NCBI GenBank assembly: GCA_963699825.1
Contig: CAVOVI010000004.1
Span: forward strand, 558,001 to 622,000
DNA from: SPDF01 sp963699825
GTDB lineage: Bacteria; Gemmatimonadota; Gemmatimonadetes; Gemmatimonadales; GWC2-71-9
DNA length: 64,000 nt
Direction: 5' to 3'
The first letter of the stretch is position 1. Every line of letters begins with the position of its first letter. Below, piece after piece: positions 7,991 through 16,962 of the stretch. Under the pieces are notes generated by a model. The model was not told the origin of the DNA. It did not search any database and saw only the letters and a list, made by a program, of their open reading frames with translations. A program made the position numbers and the translations under genes.

Positions 7991-10247
7991 ATGCTCTTTC
8001 CTCTCCTTGCTGTCCTGGCCCAGGACCCGGCCCAGGCCCCGCCGCCCACCGTCACCATTCCCCGGATCGACGCCGCCGTCACCATCGATGGCGTGCTCGA
8101 CGAACCGGTGTGGGCGAAGGCGGCCCGACTCGACGGATTCCACCAGTACCGACCGGTGGACGGCCGGATGGCCGAACAGGAGACGATCGTCCTCGTCTGG
8201 TATTCGCCCACGGCGATCCATTTCGGCATCATCGCGAACGACACGGACCCGGGGAGCATCCGGGCCACCTTCACCGATCGCGACAAGATCGACGGGGAGG
8301 ACCGTGTCCGACTGTACCTGGACACCTTCAATGACAAGCGCCGCGCCGCGTTCTTCGGCGTCAATGGCCTTGGGGTGCAGGAAGACGGCCTTCGGAGCGA
8401 AACCGGCGCCAGCGCCGGCAGTCTCTTCGGCGGGCAGGACGACCTCAACGTGGACTACCTCTGGGACTCGAAGGGACGGCGCACGGAACAGGGGTACGAG
8501 GTGGAGGTGCGCGTCCCCTTCAAGAGCCTGCAGTACGCCGGCGCCGGGCCGCAGTCCTGGGGGTTCAACGCGGTGCGCTATGTCCAGCGGACCGCCTACC
8601 AGGACACCTGGACCGACGTGCGGCGTGCAAACTCGAGCTTCCTGGCGCAGTCAGGAACGCTGACTGGCCTGGAGGGAATGCAACGCGGCCTCGTATTCGA
8701 GGCGCAGCCGTTCGTGACGGCGGGATGGGCTGGGAACCGGCTGGACGACGGCTCGTTCACCCGAGACGATCCTGAGCCGAGCGTCGGCATCAATCTCCAG
8801 CTGGCGACGACGACCATGGCGTTCGACGGCACCATCAACCCCGACTTCAGCCAGGTCGAGAGCGATGTGGGGCTGATTACCGTCAATGAACGATTCGCCC
8901 TCTTCGTGCCCGAAAAGCGGCCATTCTTCCTCAAGGGGATCGACCTCTTTTCCACTCCCGGCAACCTGATCTACACCCGGCGCATCGCCGACCCCTACGG
9001 CGGCGCGAAAGTGACCGGCAAGGTCGGGCGGAACAGCATCGCCTATCTCGGCGCGGTCGACGACTTCAAGGATGCGGACGACGCCTGGTTCAACCTGGTC
9101 CGTGTGCGTCGAGACTTGGGCGCCAACAGCGTGGCGGGCCTGACCTACACCGACCGGGTCCAGGGCGGCGCCTACAACCGGCTCCTCGAAGGGGACGCCC
9201 ACATTGTCTTCGCCAAGCTCTATTTCGTGGAGGCGCAATACGGGCAATCCTGGACCAACCTGGATGACGGCGCCGGCACGGCCACCGACCCGATCTGGAA
9301 GCTGGCCTTCGACCGTACCGGACGGATGTGGGGATTCAATTACAGCCATCAACGGTATCGGGCAGGACTTCATTGCAGGATCCGGTTTCGTACCGCGCAA
9401 CAACATCGTGACCGCCCACATCTTCAACCGCCTGGCGTTCTACGGCGCCGAGGACGCGACGTTACAGACCTTCACTGTCTTCTTCGGCCCGACCTGGATC
9501 TACGAGTACGACGGGTTCACCAGCAACAGCCCTGCCGAGGGGACACAGGACGCCACCTTCCAATTCCAGTTGCGCGGTGGCTGGCAGCTGAGCGCCAGGC
9601 CCGCGCGCAGTTTCACGTCGTTCTACCTGGCGGACTACGACGGCCTGGAGACGGCACCCGGCGTCCCCTTCGTCCCCCCGTCCGGGCTCGACAACCTGTA
9701 CTCGGGCCGGTTCTCGGTCACGACGCCCACGTACCAGCTCTTTAACGCCTCGCTCACCTATGAGCTTGGACACGCGCCACTCTACGCGGAGGGGAGCGAG
9801 GGTCAGGGAGCCACGCTGAACGCGAGTGTCAATTTTCGGCCGAGCAAGACGCTTCGCTTCGAGGGCCGGGTGGCCTACGCGACCCTGAACCGGAGTTCGG
9901 ACGGATCGGAATACGCAAACAGCGTGATTCCACGGTTCAAGTTCGAGTACCAGCCGTCGCGGCCGCTCTTCTTCCGACTCATCACCGAGTACCAGTCAAC
10001 CCGGCGGGCGGCATTGCGCGACCCGGTGACCGGTCAGCTCCTGCTCGTCGACGGGAGCCCCTCCAGCCCGCAGGAGAACCAGGGCCTGCGTGTCGACGTG
10101 CTCGCGTCGTACGAACCCAGCCCAGGGACAGTGGCGTTCCTGGGATACGGTTCCGCGTCGATCACGACCGACGCCTGGGACTTCTCCACCCTGCAGCGTC
10201 AGACCGACGGCTTCTTCGTGAAGCTGGCCTACCTCTTCCGGAAGTAA
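7991..10247 (+). CDS. DUF5916-type outer-membrane beta-barrel protein with CBM9-like N-terminus (frame break near 9350)
   Basis: From the ATG at 7991 the protein has a short signal-like N-terminus, a carbohydrate-binding (CBM9)-like sandwich at about 15-200 (IDAAVTIDGVLDEPVWAKA), then the DUF5916 barrel with the motifs NPDFSQVESD and PEKRPFFLKGIDLF. The first frame reads to GFNYSHQRY near 9355. The barrel then continues in the +1 frame with IGQDFIAGSGFVPRNN and ends in the aromatic-flanked strand FFVKLAYLFRK at 10247, a normal barrel C-terminus. The intact product would be about 750 residues. A one-base error is more likely than a true pseudogene because both parts are conserved. Function unknown; outer-membrane location inferred. 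Confidence 0.85.
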
Positions 10248-10326
10248 CCGGCGGCGCCGTCGCGCGCTTGCGTCACCATTCTTCCGGCCCGACATTGGGA
10301 AGTCCCCTCTCGCACCCGGAGGTTCC

Positions 10327-11325
10327 GTGCGTCGTTCGGCCATTCTGGGCACCGGCTTCTGCGTTCCCGACCGCGTGGTCACCAATGACGACCTCGCCGG
10401 CCTCATGGATACCTCGGACCAGTGGATCCGCGAACGCACGGGCATCGAGCAGCGCCGGTGGGTGCAGGAGGGACAGACATCGGTGGACCTGGCCCTCCCC
10501 GCCGCCCAGCAGGCCCTTGAGGCGGCTGGCCTCACGCCGACCGACCTCGACGCCATCGTCTTCGCCACCTCGACGCCTGACCACTTCTGTCCCGGCAACG
10601 GCGTCTACCTCCAGCGCTCGCTCGGCGCCGGCAACATCCCCGCCCTCGACATTCGGACGCAGTGCAGCGGCTTCGTCTACGGGCTGTCGGTGGCAGACGC
10701 GTGGATCCGGTCCGGCCAGTACGATCGAGTTCTGCTGGTGGGCGAGGAAATCCAGTCGACCGGCATGGACTTGAGTACTGAGGGCAGGCATACCGCGGTG
10801 ATTTTCGCGGACGGCGCCGGCGCCGCGATCGTGGGCCCGGTCGAAGAGTCGGAAGACCGCGGCGTGCTCTGCTTCGACCTGCATACCGATGGCGACTACG
10901 CCGAGAAACTGTGGGTGGATGCGCCCGGCTCGATGTACCACCCCCGCATTTCCGCCAGGCAACTCGACGAGGGCAAGCAGTGGCTCACGATGGATGGACG
11001 GGACGTCTTCCGGCATGCCGTGACCAAGATGCCGGAATCGGCGACCGCGGCCGTCACCAAGGCAGGCTACACCTGGGACGACGTGAACCTCCTGATCCCT
11101 CACCAGGCCAACCTCCGCATCTCCGAGGCGGTGCAGAAGTCCCTCAAGCTCCGCGATGACCAGGTCTACAACAACATCATGCGCTACGGGAACACCACGT
11201 CGGCCACGATCCCGATCGCGCTCGACGAGTGCGTCCGCAGCGGCCGCCTCAAGCGGGGGGACCTGCTGGTCCTGACGGCGTTCGGGTCGGGGTTCATGTG
11301 GGGGAGTTGTGTGATTCGGTGGTAG
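10327..11325 (+). CDS. fabH: Beta-ketoacyl-ACP synthase III
   Basis: A 332-residue KASIII. The catalytic Cys is in RTQCSGFVYGL near residue 113, the His in LIPHQANLRI and the Asn in RYGNTTSATIP, completing the Cys-His-Asn triad. The N-terminal TSDQWIRERTGI is characteristic of FabH. It condenses a short acyl-CoA with malonyl-ACP to start fatty acid synthesis. The GTG at 10327 follows a GGAGG-like site. The gene stands alone, not in a fab cluster, and its stop is followed at once by a tandem 8-mer repeat. Confidence 0.95.
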   Translation: MRRSAILGTGFCVPDRVVTNDDLAGLMDTSDQWIRERTGIEQRRWVQEGQTSVDLALPAAQQALEAAGLTPTDLDAIVFATSTPDHFCPGNGVYLQRSLGAGNIPALDIRTQCSGFVYGLSVADAWIRSGQYDRVLLVGEEIQSTGMDLSTEGRHTAVIFADGAGAAIVGPVEESEDRGVLCFDLHTDGDYAEKLWVDAPGSMYHPRISARQLDEGKQWLTMDGRDVFRHAVTKMPESATAAVTKAGYTWDDVNLLIPHQANLRISEAVQKSLKLRDDQVYNNIMRYGNTTSATIPIALDECVRSGRLKRGDLLVLTAFGSGFMWGSCVIRW

Positions 11326-11398
11326 GCGGGGAAGCGGGGAAGCGGGGAAGCGGGAAGCGGGGAAGCGGGGAAGCGGGGAAGCGGGGAAGCGGGGCCGA
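11326..11398. repeat. Tandem 8-mer repeat (GGGGAAGC)n
   Basis: About eight head-to-tail copies of GGGGAAGC, one copy short by a base, start right after the fabH stop codon. Shorter or diverged runs of the same unit occur near 14222-14262, 40100-40140 (reverse orientation, inside a gene) and 60493-60524. Confidence 0.9.
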
Positions 11399-11410
11399 AG
11401 GTGGCATCGA

Positions 11411-11438
11411 CGTCATTCCCGCGCAAGCGGGAATCCAG
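11411..11438. repeat. REP-like palindrome, family ATTCCCG/CGGGAAT
   Basis: The hairpin ATTCCCGCGCAAGCGGGAAT is flanked by CGTC and CCAG. An identical 28-base copy is at 53021-53048 and diverged copies are at 52927-52952 and 53061-53088. Similar sequences are widespread intergenic palindromes in many bacteria. Confidence 0.85.
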
Positions 11439-11496
11439 TGAAACATCCCGCCTCAATGTTCCGTACTGAAACAAGCCTCCAACATTAGAGGAACAT

Positions 11497-11763
11497 ATGG
11501 GCCTCCTCGCCCTGAGCATCACCATCGCGGCCGCGGTCGGCGGCTTCATCGTTGCCCGGAACTTCGTCCGTCGCCGCCTCCGCTTCGTGGATGGCGTCTA
11601 TAACCCCGTCTTCCCCTTCGCCGCCGGGCTGATCGCCGCCGTCGTGGCCCTCCCAGTCGCGCTGCTCCCCATCGTGACCACGGTGACCGCCGCAATCTTC
11701 GGGATCGGCGCCGGTGTCGGGACCGCCAGCGGGGTCAAGGCACTCCGCCGGGGAGATGGCTAG
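11497..11763 (+). CDS. Small membrane protein, function unknown
   Basis: An 88-residue protein with two predicted membrane helices (LLALSITIAAAVGGFIVA and FAAGLIAAVVALPVALLPIV), a conserved-looking RNFVRRRLRFVDGVYNPVFP segment between them, and a Gly-rich tail. A good ribosome-binding site (AGAGGA) lies six bases before the ATG. I do not recognise the family. It precedes the YggX-like gene in the same direction with a 28-base gap. Confidence 0.7.
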   Translation: MGLLALSITIAAAVGGFIVARNFVRRRLRFVDGVYNPVFPFAAGLIAAVVALPVALLPIVTTVTAAIFGIGAGVGTASGVKALRRGDG

Positions 11764-11779
11764 GGCGGCCGACCCCCGA

Positions 11780-11786
11780 TATCTTG
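11780..11786 (+). promoter_or_regulatory. TATCTTG -7-like element abutting the YggX-like start
   Basis: TATCTTG ends five bases before the ATG at 11792, in a GC-rich context. The position suits a leaderless transcript, but a GAGGG run also lies in the gap and could serve as a weak ribosome-binding site. No clear -33 TTG is present. Confidence 0.4.
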
Positions 11787-11791
11787 AGGGC

Positions 11792-12034
11792 ATGGCGACC
11801 GTATCCTGTGTGCGTTGCGGCCAGACCCGCGACCAGATGGCCTTCCGGCCCTTCCAGAACGACCTTGGCCTCCGCGCCTTCGAACAGATCTGTGCCGTAT
11901 GCTGGGGTGAGTGGCTGAAGTATCAGCAGCAGCTCATCAACCATTACGGCCTGGATCTGCGAAGCCCGGAGGCCAAGAAGTTCCTGTTCGAGCAGATGGA
12001 GACCTACCTCTTCTCCCCTGCCCCTCCCGCCTAG
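11792..12034 (+). CDS. YggX-like Fe(2+)-trafficking / oxidative damage protection protein
   Basis: An 80-residue protein that follows the YggX pattern: an N-terminal Cys strand, then FRPFQNDLGLRAFEQICAVC, WGEWLKYQQQLINHYGLD and a final KKFLFEQMETYLF, matching the proteobacterial order of GELGKRIFDNI, W-x2-W, LINE and MxxFLF. YggX helps protect and repair iron-sulfur clusters. Unlike the E. coli protein it has two CxxC pairs (CVRC and CAVC), which could bind metal. The ATG at 11792 is preferred because the homology begins there. Assigned by motif order only. Confidence 0.75.
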   Translation: MATVSCVRCGQTRDQMAFRPFQNDLGLRAFEQICAVCWGEWLKYQQQLINHYGLDLRSPEAKKFLFEQMETYLFSPAPPA

Positions 12035-13017
12035 CGCCCCAGCGTCCCCTTCAGGGTGACGCGCTTCTTTTGCCGCATCACCTCCAGCTTGATCGGTTCC
12101 CCTGGTTCATAGCTGCTCAGGATTCGCATGAGCTGACGCGGATTGGTCACCGCCCGGCCGTCGACCCCGACGACCACGTCGCCGGCCTTGAGCCCCAGCG
12201 GTGCGGGATCCGGCACGTCGACCACGAGGACGCCCTCGGTGGTGCCGAAGTAGCTGCCGAGCTGGGGATTGACAGGCGCCAGTTCCAGGTCGCGCAAGGC
12301 CCGGCTCCGATACAACGAGATCGGGAGATCGGCGCCACCCCGCGCCGCCTCGCTTCGGAGGAGGGCCAGCTCAAGTGCGCGCCGGTTCTCCTGACTCTCC
12401 CGCCCCACCCAGTACTCCTCTCCACCGGGCATGGACCGGAACGCATAGTTCCCTTCGGGACCCACCACCACCTCAATATTGTCGGGCATCGCCGCCGTCA
12501 CGACCTGCGTCTTGATCTGCTTCTTTCCTCGGCGATACGCCAAGGGCACGGTGTCGTTGGGCGCCAGCTTGGCGACGAGCTCGATGAGACGGAACCCCGG
12601 ACTCTGCACCCGGTCGCCGGGCGAGACCCGGGAGAGGTCGACCGCCAGCGCGGTCTTGCCGAACCGGGTGATGATGTCGCCGGCCATGAGCCCCGCCGCG
12701 GCGGCCGGCCCCCCCGGCGTGACGGCATCGAGCAGGGCACCGATGGAATCGGTCCCGGCGGGCTGGGTGTTCACCACGACCCCGATGCGCACCCGGCGGC
12801 TGGCAAAGGCCCGCGCCATCATCGGCTGCATCGAGTCACGGAAGAAGTAGGCGTTGCTGCGGAGGGTGTCGACGCGGAATCGCATCGAGTCCATGACGAT
12901 GACCAGCGACTCCGACTTCGACGGCTTGGGGGCCCGCGGCGCCGTCACCGTCTGAGCCATGAGTGGCGCGGCGGACAGGAGAGCGAGGGACAGAAGGACC
13001 GACCGACGACCGAACAT
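12031..13017 (-). CDS. Exported protein with two PDZ domains
   Basis: The start at 13017 gives a signal peptide (LLSLALLSAAPLMAQ). PDZ 1 is at about 90-150 (IGALLDAVTPGGPAAAAGLMAGDIITRFGKTAL, split by family gaps). PDZ 2 is at the C-terminus (VVDVPDPAPLGLKAGDVVVG, then GRAVTNPRQLMRILSSYEPG). There is no trypsin-like or zinc protease domain, so it is not an HtrA or RseP protease but a PDZ-only periplasmic protein of 328 residues. Its ATG overlaps the stop of the zinc anti-sigma gene by one base, so it is the third gene of an ECF sigma module and may present or sense misfolded envelope peptides (inference). Confidence 0.85.
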   Translation of the reverse strand: MFGRRSVLLSLALLSAAPLMAQTVTAPRAPKPSKSESLVIVMDSMRFRVDTLRSNAYFFRDSMQPMMARAFASRRVRIGVVVNTQPAGTDSIGALLDAVTPGGPAAAAGLMAGDIITRFGKTALAVDLSRVSPGDRVQSPGFRLIELVAKLAPNDTVPLAYRRGKKQIKTQVVTAAMPDNIEVVVGPEGNYAFRSMPGGEEYWVGRESQENRRALELALLRSEAARGGADLPISLYRSRALRDLELAPVNPQLGSYFGTTEGVLVVDVPDPAPLGLKAGDVVVGVDGRAVTNPRQLMRILSSYEPGEPIKLEVMRQKKRVTLKGTLGR

Positions 13018-13620
13018 CAGAGCCCCACGTTGTGCGCGCGCGTGAGGTGCACATCCACCAGCGCGTCCATCAGCCCCACCCGTTCCCGCCAGAGGGGAAT
13101 CAATTCGTTCCGGTTCGCCGAAGACTGCTCCAGCTGTGCGGCTTCGAGCTGGTGATCCAGCTCCGCAATCCGGTCCTCCAGCGAGGCGGCGGCGCGCGTC
13201 GTGTACGCATCCGTCACCTGCTGGCTGCTCCGGAGCTGCCGCAGCGCCTGCTCGAGGGTGGCCGACTCGGCCATGACGGCCGTGAGCTGATCCGACGCGT
13301 TGGCGGCCGGCGGCGCCATGACGTCGCGCCCGACCACCACGAGCAGGAGCGAGGCGGCGAGCGCGAGCGCGCCGATGCCGGTGCGACGGACCAGCCGCTG
13401 CCGGCGATCGTGCCGCACCCGGGCCGCCACGACGACGAACTGGTCGCGGGGCGGGCGCAGCGTCGGCAGTGCGCGGAGCCTCGCCACCCGCTGATGCAGG
13501 CGATCGAGCTCCGCCGCGCAGGCGGTGCAGGTCTGGATGTGGGCCTGGCTCTGCTGCGCTGCCCGGCTCGCTGCCGGCATCACGGAGGGCCACCAGCTGT
13601 TCCATGGTGAGATGACTCAT
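13017..13620 (-). CDS. Zinc-type anti-sigma factor, single-pass membrane protein (frame break near 13565)
   Basis: The start MSHLTMEQLVALRD (ATG at 13620) overlaps the sigma stop by four bases. After about 15 codons the frame changes, and the body reads AHIQTCTACAAELDRLHQRV, a HxxxCxxC zinc anti-sigma signature. It then has a basic linker, one membrane helix (IGALALAASLLLVVVG) and a periplasmic coiled coil (about 100-180). This is the normal topology of RsrA/ChrR-like membrane anti-sigma factors that hold an ECF sigma at the membrane. The break is a single-base indel between about 13555 and 13580, probably a sequence error. Confidence 0.8.
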
Positions 13621-14171
13621 GCCCGTGCCTCCTCGCCGAGCCACACCCGCAGCTTGGCATGGGCGCGCGACAGCTGCGACTTGGAGAAGCTCGGCGTCCG
13701 ATCCATCATCTCGGCGATTTCTTCGTGCGTATATCCCTCGACGTCGTGGAGCCACACCACGGCGCGCGAGGTTTCCGGCAGGCGTTCCAGCGCGGCCTCA
13801 AGGTCCATCCGGAGCGGGGTGTCCTCCCGACGGACCGCATGGGTCTCGTCGAAGAGTTCATCCGTCTCGCGGTACTTGTTCCGCCGGAGTCGCATCAGCG
13901 CCTTGCTCGATGCCACTCGCCGAACCCATCCCCAGAGCGGTCCGTCGCCCCGGTACTGGCCGATGCTGCGGTAGACCTCGAAGAAGGTCTCCTGCAGGAC
14001 GTCCTCGGCGTCTTCCACGGTGCGACAGATCCGGCGTGCCAGGTTGAAGACCGGTGCCTCGTAGGCGCGGTAGAGGATCTCCAGCGCGGCCGGATCGCCC
14101 ACCCGCACCCGCGCGACGACCGATTCGGCGTCGCCTGCGAGATAGGAGTCCACTGCCAGTGCCTTTGTCAT
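13617..14171 (-). CDS. ECF-type RNA polymerase sigma factor
   Basis: A 184-residue ECF sigma factor. Region 2 is at about 25-95 (EILYRAYEAPVFNLARRICR, VEDAEDVLQETFFEVYRS, WGWVRRVASSKALMRLRR). Region 4 is at about 120-175 (LPETSRAVVWLHDVEGYTHE, then EIAEMMDRTPSFSKSQLSRA). ATGA overlap couples it to the zinc anti-sigma gene, and a PDZ protein follows. The module is distinct from the ECF pair at 1347, whose partner has no zinc motif. Confidence 0.92.
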   Translation of the reverse strand: MTKALAVDSYLAGDAESVVARVRVGDPAALEILYRAYEAPVFNLARRICRTVEDAEDVLQETFFEVYRSIGQYRGDGPLWGWVRRVASSKALMRLRRNKYRETDELFDETHAVRREDTPLRMDLEAALERLPETSRAVVWLHDVEGYTHEEIAEMMDRTPSFSKSQLSRAHAKLRVWLGEEARA

Positions 14172-14221
14172 AGGTCCCTTAAAGATGCAGGGATGGCCCG
14201 GATGGTTGCAGGGGGGAATTT

Positions 14222-14262
14222 GGCGGGAAAGCGGGGAGCCGGGGAAGCGGGGAAGCGAGGTT
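14222..14262. repeat. Diverged (GGGGAAGC)n tandem repeat
   Basis: Four imperfect units (GCGGGAAA, GCGGGGAGCC, GGGGAAGC, GGGGAAGC) of the family seen after fabH lie in the spacer between the divergent sigma and VIT genes. The following 120 bases are less GC-rich (TTCTAACTTATTGTGACATA) and may hold promoters. Confidence 0.65.
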
Positions 14263-14389
14263 GGAGAACTACGCCTCCTTACGTTCTAACTTATTGTGAC
14301 ATAGGCATTTAAGGTGAACACGCTGCCCCGGGGCGCCTGGGCCTGGGCCGTGCGGCCGTTTCCACGACGGTACAGCGCTCCCGCCCTTG

Positions 14390-14397
14390 TATCTTTG
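14390..14397 (+). promoter_or_regulatory. TATCTTTG -7-like element abutting the VIT-like start
   Basis: TATCTTTG is an exact match to the Bacteroidetes-type -7 consensus TAnnTTTG and ends four bases before the ATG at 14402, with no Shine-Dalgarno sequence between. A leaderless transcript is likely. A TTG at the expected -33 spacing is absent. Confidence 0.5.
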
Positions 14398-14401
14398 CCC
14401 A

Positions 14402-15526
14402 ATGGCAAATCCCACCCCTGCCCCCAAGATCTGGCTCCACCACCTCGCCGACGAGGCCGACGCCGCGTTCCTGTACAAGGAGCTGGCCCGGGGCGAGCCG
14501 GACCCGAAGCGGTCAGCCCTCTATGCCAGGCTGAGTGAGGTCGAGAACCGCCACGTCGCCGCGTGGCAGAAGCTGCTCACGGAGCATGGGCACCCGGTTC
14601 CGAAGGTACGGGTGTCGGCCAAGGCACGCGCCATGGCCTGGACGGCCCGCCGATTTGGCCCGCAGTGGCTCCTCCCGATGCTCCTCGAGGAGGAGGGGCA
14701 GGAGGTCAAGGGGTATCTCCAGCTCTACAAGTCCGCTCCTGATGGCGCCGCCGGCCCCACCGCCCTGCGGCTCGCGCGGGAGTCGAAGGAGCATGCCACG
14801 ACGCTCTCCGACATCGCCGGTGCGGAGGGCGAGCCCTGGCACAAGACGCAGGCCGGCGGCTTCCTGCGGAACGTCGTCTACGGCTTCAACGACGGCCTCA
14901 CGGCGAACTTTGGCCTGGTGGCGGGGATGGTCGGCGCCGCCACATCCATGGGGACGGCGGGCCATGCGGTCGTCGTGGCCGGTCTGGCCGGAGTCGTGGC
15001 CGACGCCCTCTCGATGGGCTCCTCGGGGTACCTCGCCGCCAAGAGCGAGCGCGAGGTCTACGATCACGAGATCGCCATGGAACGGGAAGAGATCCGTCTC
15101 ATGCCCGAACTGGAGACCGAGGAGCTGAGCCTCCTCTACCAGGCCAAGGGGATTCCCGAGGACCAGTCCGACGAACTCGCGCGCCAGGTCATGTCGGACC
15201 CCGAAAAGGCGCTGGAGGAAAAGGTCCGCGAGGAACTGAAGATCGGCGATGCCAGCAGCACCCCGTTCCGCGAGGCGTGGGTGACGGGCCTCGCCACGGC
15301 CGTTGGCGCCTTCATTCCGGTGGCGCCGCTGCTCTTCAGCACCGAAGCGTGGGCCCTCTACACCTCGTTCACGTTGGCGATGGTCTCGCATTTCGGCGTC
15401 GGCGCGGCGCGGAGCTTCTTCACCGGACGGGGCGTGGCCCGGAGCGGCATCGACATGCTGGTGGTCGGCTTCGGTGTGGCGGTGGTCGGGTATTTCGTGG
15501 GCGACTGGATCGTGACGTTGTTGTAA
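14402..15526 (+). CDS. Ferritin-like domain fused to VIT1/CCC1 iron/manganese transporter
   Basis: A 374-residue fusion. Residues 1-130 form a rubrerythrin/ferritin-like helical domain with iron-ligand patterns (KELARGE, SEVENRHVAAW, ARESKEHATTL). Residues 150-375 are a VIT1/CCC1 transporter: GFNDGLTANFGLVAGMVGA, then ADALSMGSSGYLAAKSE, a charged cytoplasmic helix pair and three C-terminal helices. The layout matches bacterial Er-VIT/MbfA proteins that export or store iron against peroxide stress. The ATG at 14402 is favoured because the TATCTTTG element lies just upstream. A ferroxidase-like multicopper oxidase gene follows. Confidence 0.9.
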   Translation: MANPTPAPKIWLHHLADEADAAFLYKELARGEPDPKRSALYARLSEVENRHVAAWQKLLTEHGHPVPKVRVSAKARAMAWTARRFGPQWLLPMLLEEEGQEVKGYLQLYKSAPDGAAGPTALRLARESKEHATTLSDIAGAEGEPWHKTQAGGFLRNVVYGFNDGLTANFGLVAGMVGAATSMGTAGHAVVVAGLAGVVADALSMGSSGYLAAKSEREVYDHEIAMEREEIRLMPELETEELSLLYQAKGIPEDQSDELARQVMSDPEKALEEKVREELKIGDASSTPFREAWVTGLATAVGAFIPVAPLLFSTEAWALYTSFTLAMVSHFGVGAARSFFTGRGVARSGIDMLVVGFGVAVVGYFVGDWIVTLL

Positions 15527-15605
15527 GGGTCCCCCCGCCCCAGATGGTGGAGAGGGAAAGCCGGGGATGGGTTGAACCGGGGACGAAGGGTACCTATACC
15601 CACGG

Positions 15606-15634
15606 TTGCGGGCCTCGCGAGGCGTGCTAACTTG
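15606..15634 (+). promoter_or_regulatory. TTG-N19-TAACTTG promoter of the multicopper oxidase gene
   Basis: TTG at 15606-15608 and TAACTTG at 15628-15634 are separated by 19 bases, the form seen before several other genes here. An AGGAG site precedes the ATG at 15661, leaving a leader of about 20 bases. Confidence 0.55.
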
Positions 15635-15660
15635 TCTGCCGTCCATCCTCAGGAGACCCG

Positions 15661-16847
15661 ATGCACAAGCTCGCCGTCACTCAGGCCGTCCGTGCCATAC
15701 TTCCCTCCGCACTCCTCATCGTCGCTGCCGCGTGCGGCCCTTCGGGCGGAGGAGCGGGCGCGCCGATGACGCGGACTTACTACGTGGCCGCGGACGAGCT
15801 GGAGTGGGACTACGCCCCCGCCGGACGCAGTCTGATCACCAATGCCGAGTGGGACGACATCCAGCGCCCCTTCGTGACGGCCGGCGACATGCATGTCGGT
15901 CGCCTCGCCCGGAAGGCGATCTACCGGGAGTACACGGACTCCACCTTCACCACGCTGAAGCCACGTCCCCCCGAGTGGGAGCACCTCGGCATCATGGGCC
16001 CGCTGATCCGCGGGGTGGTGGGCGACACGATCCGCGTCGTCTTCCTGAATCGCGCGTCGTTCCCCGCCAGCATGCACCCGCACGGCGTCTTCTACCTGAA
16101 GGACTCGGAGGGAGCCCCGTACGAGGACGGCACCGCGCCGGCCGACCGCGCCGATGACGGGGTCCCGACCGGGGGCCGGCATATCTACACCTGGCCGGTG
16201 CCGGAACGGGCGGGCCCGTCCCACGGCGAGGGCAGCACCGCCTTCTGGATGTACCACTCCCACACCGCGGAGGTCGGCGACGTCAATGCCGGACTGATCG
16301 GACCGATGATCATCACCGCACGGGCACACGCCCGCGCCGACGCGACGCCCGACGACGTGGACCGGGAATTGGTGGTCGGGTTCCTGGAGTTTGACGAGAC
16401 GAACAGCACGCTCTGGCAGGACAATCTGCGGGCCTACGGGAAGCCCCCCGCCGACCTGAAGGCCGACGCTGGTGTTCGGCGAGCGAACGGTGGGCCCGGA
16501 GTCACAATACGCGTTCAAGGAAACCCTCAACGGATTCCTCTACGGCAATACTCTCCGGGCCTGACCATGCGCGAGGGCGAACGGGTCCGGTGGTACCTGA
16601 TGGCCTCGACCAACTTCGAAATCCACGCCCCGCACTGGCACGGCAACACGGTGCAGGCGTCACACATGACGACCGACGTCGCCTCGCTCCTGCCGATGGG
16701 GATGCTGGTCGCCGACATGGTGCCGGACAACCCGGGACGTGGCTGTTCCACTGCCACGTGGCACCGCACCTGTTGATGGGGATGGAGGCGACATACGAGG
16801 TGCTGCCGGGGGCACGTGATAAGGGGTGGGCTTACGCCCACCCCTAG
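15661..16847 (+). CDS. Multicopper oxidase, ceruloplasmin-like, exported lipoprotein (two to three frame breaks)
   Basis: Lipoprotein signal (LLIVAAACG) followed by cupredoxin domains. Copper motifs: SFPASMHPHGVFY, AFWMYHSHT, EIHAPHWHGNTV and, in the third frame, GTWLFHCHVAPHLLMGM. The last holds the HCH type 1/type 3 motif plus Met, as in laccase and ferroxidase. Between 16470 and 16550 the family-like sequence (LVFGERTVGPESQYAFKETL) is in the +1 frame, and after about 16735 it is in another frame ending at 16847. All copper ligands survive, so sequence error is likelier than decay. It probably oxidises Fe(II), Cu(I) or phenolics in the periplasm; the neighbour is an iron transporter. The last codons lie inside a palindromic repeat. 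Confidence 0.85.
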
Positions 16848-16943
16848 CCCAAATGGACGCAACTTCGTGGCGTCAGGCAAGGGTCAGCTCCCACCCACAC
16901 GAAATTGCGTTCCCACCGATAGGGGTGGCCATACGGCCACCCC
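16823..16943. repeat. Two GGGGTGGs-type palindromes with a shared 50-base composite element
   Basis: The palindromes at 16823-16844 (core GGGCTTACGCCC) and 16922-16943 (core GGCCATACGGCC) flank a segment that includes, in reverse, GAACGCAATTTCGTGTGGGT. The same order of palindrome plus this 20-mer occurs at 50234-50284. The stop codon of the oxidase gene lies just beyond the first palindrome. Confidence 0.8.
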
Positions 16944-16962
16944 GTCGGAAACCGACGTGCCC

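Noticed and set aside
11326..11398. CRISPR-like array after fabH
   Set aside because: The unit is an 8-mer with no spacers and no cas genes nearby; it is a simple tandem repeat.
12031..13755. One 574-residue minus-strand protein
   Set aside because: Only the last 328 residues are protein-like (signal peptide, PDZ domains); the first part is an out-of-frame reading of the sigma and anti-sigma genes.
14269..14478. Minus-strand 69-residue frame in the sigma/VIT spacer
   Set aside because: No ribosome-binding site; it overlaps the tandem repeat, promoter region and VIT start.
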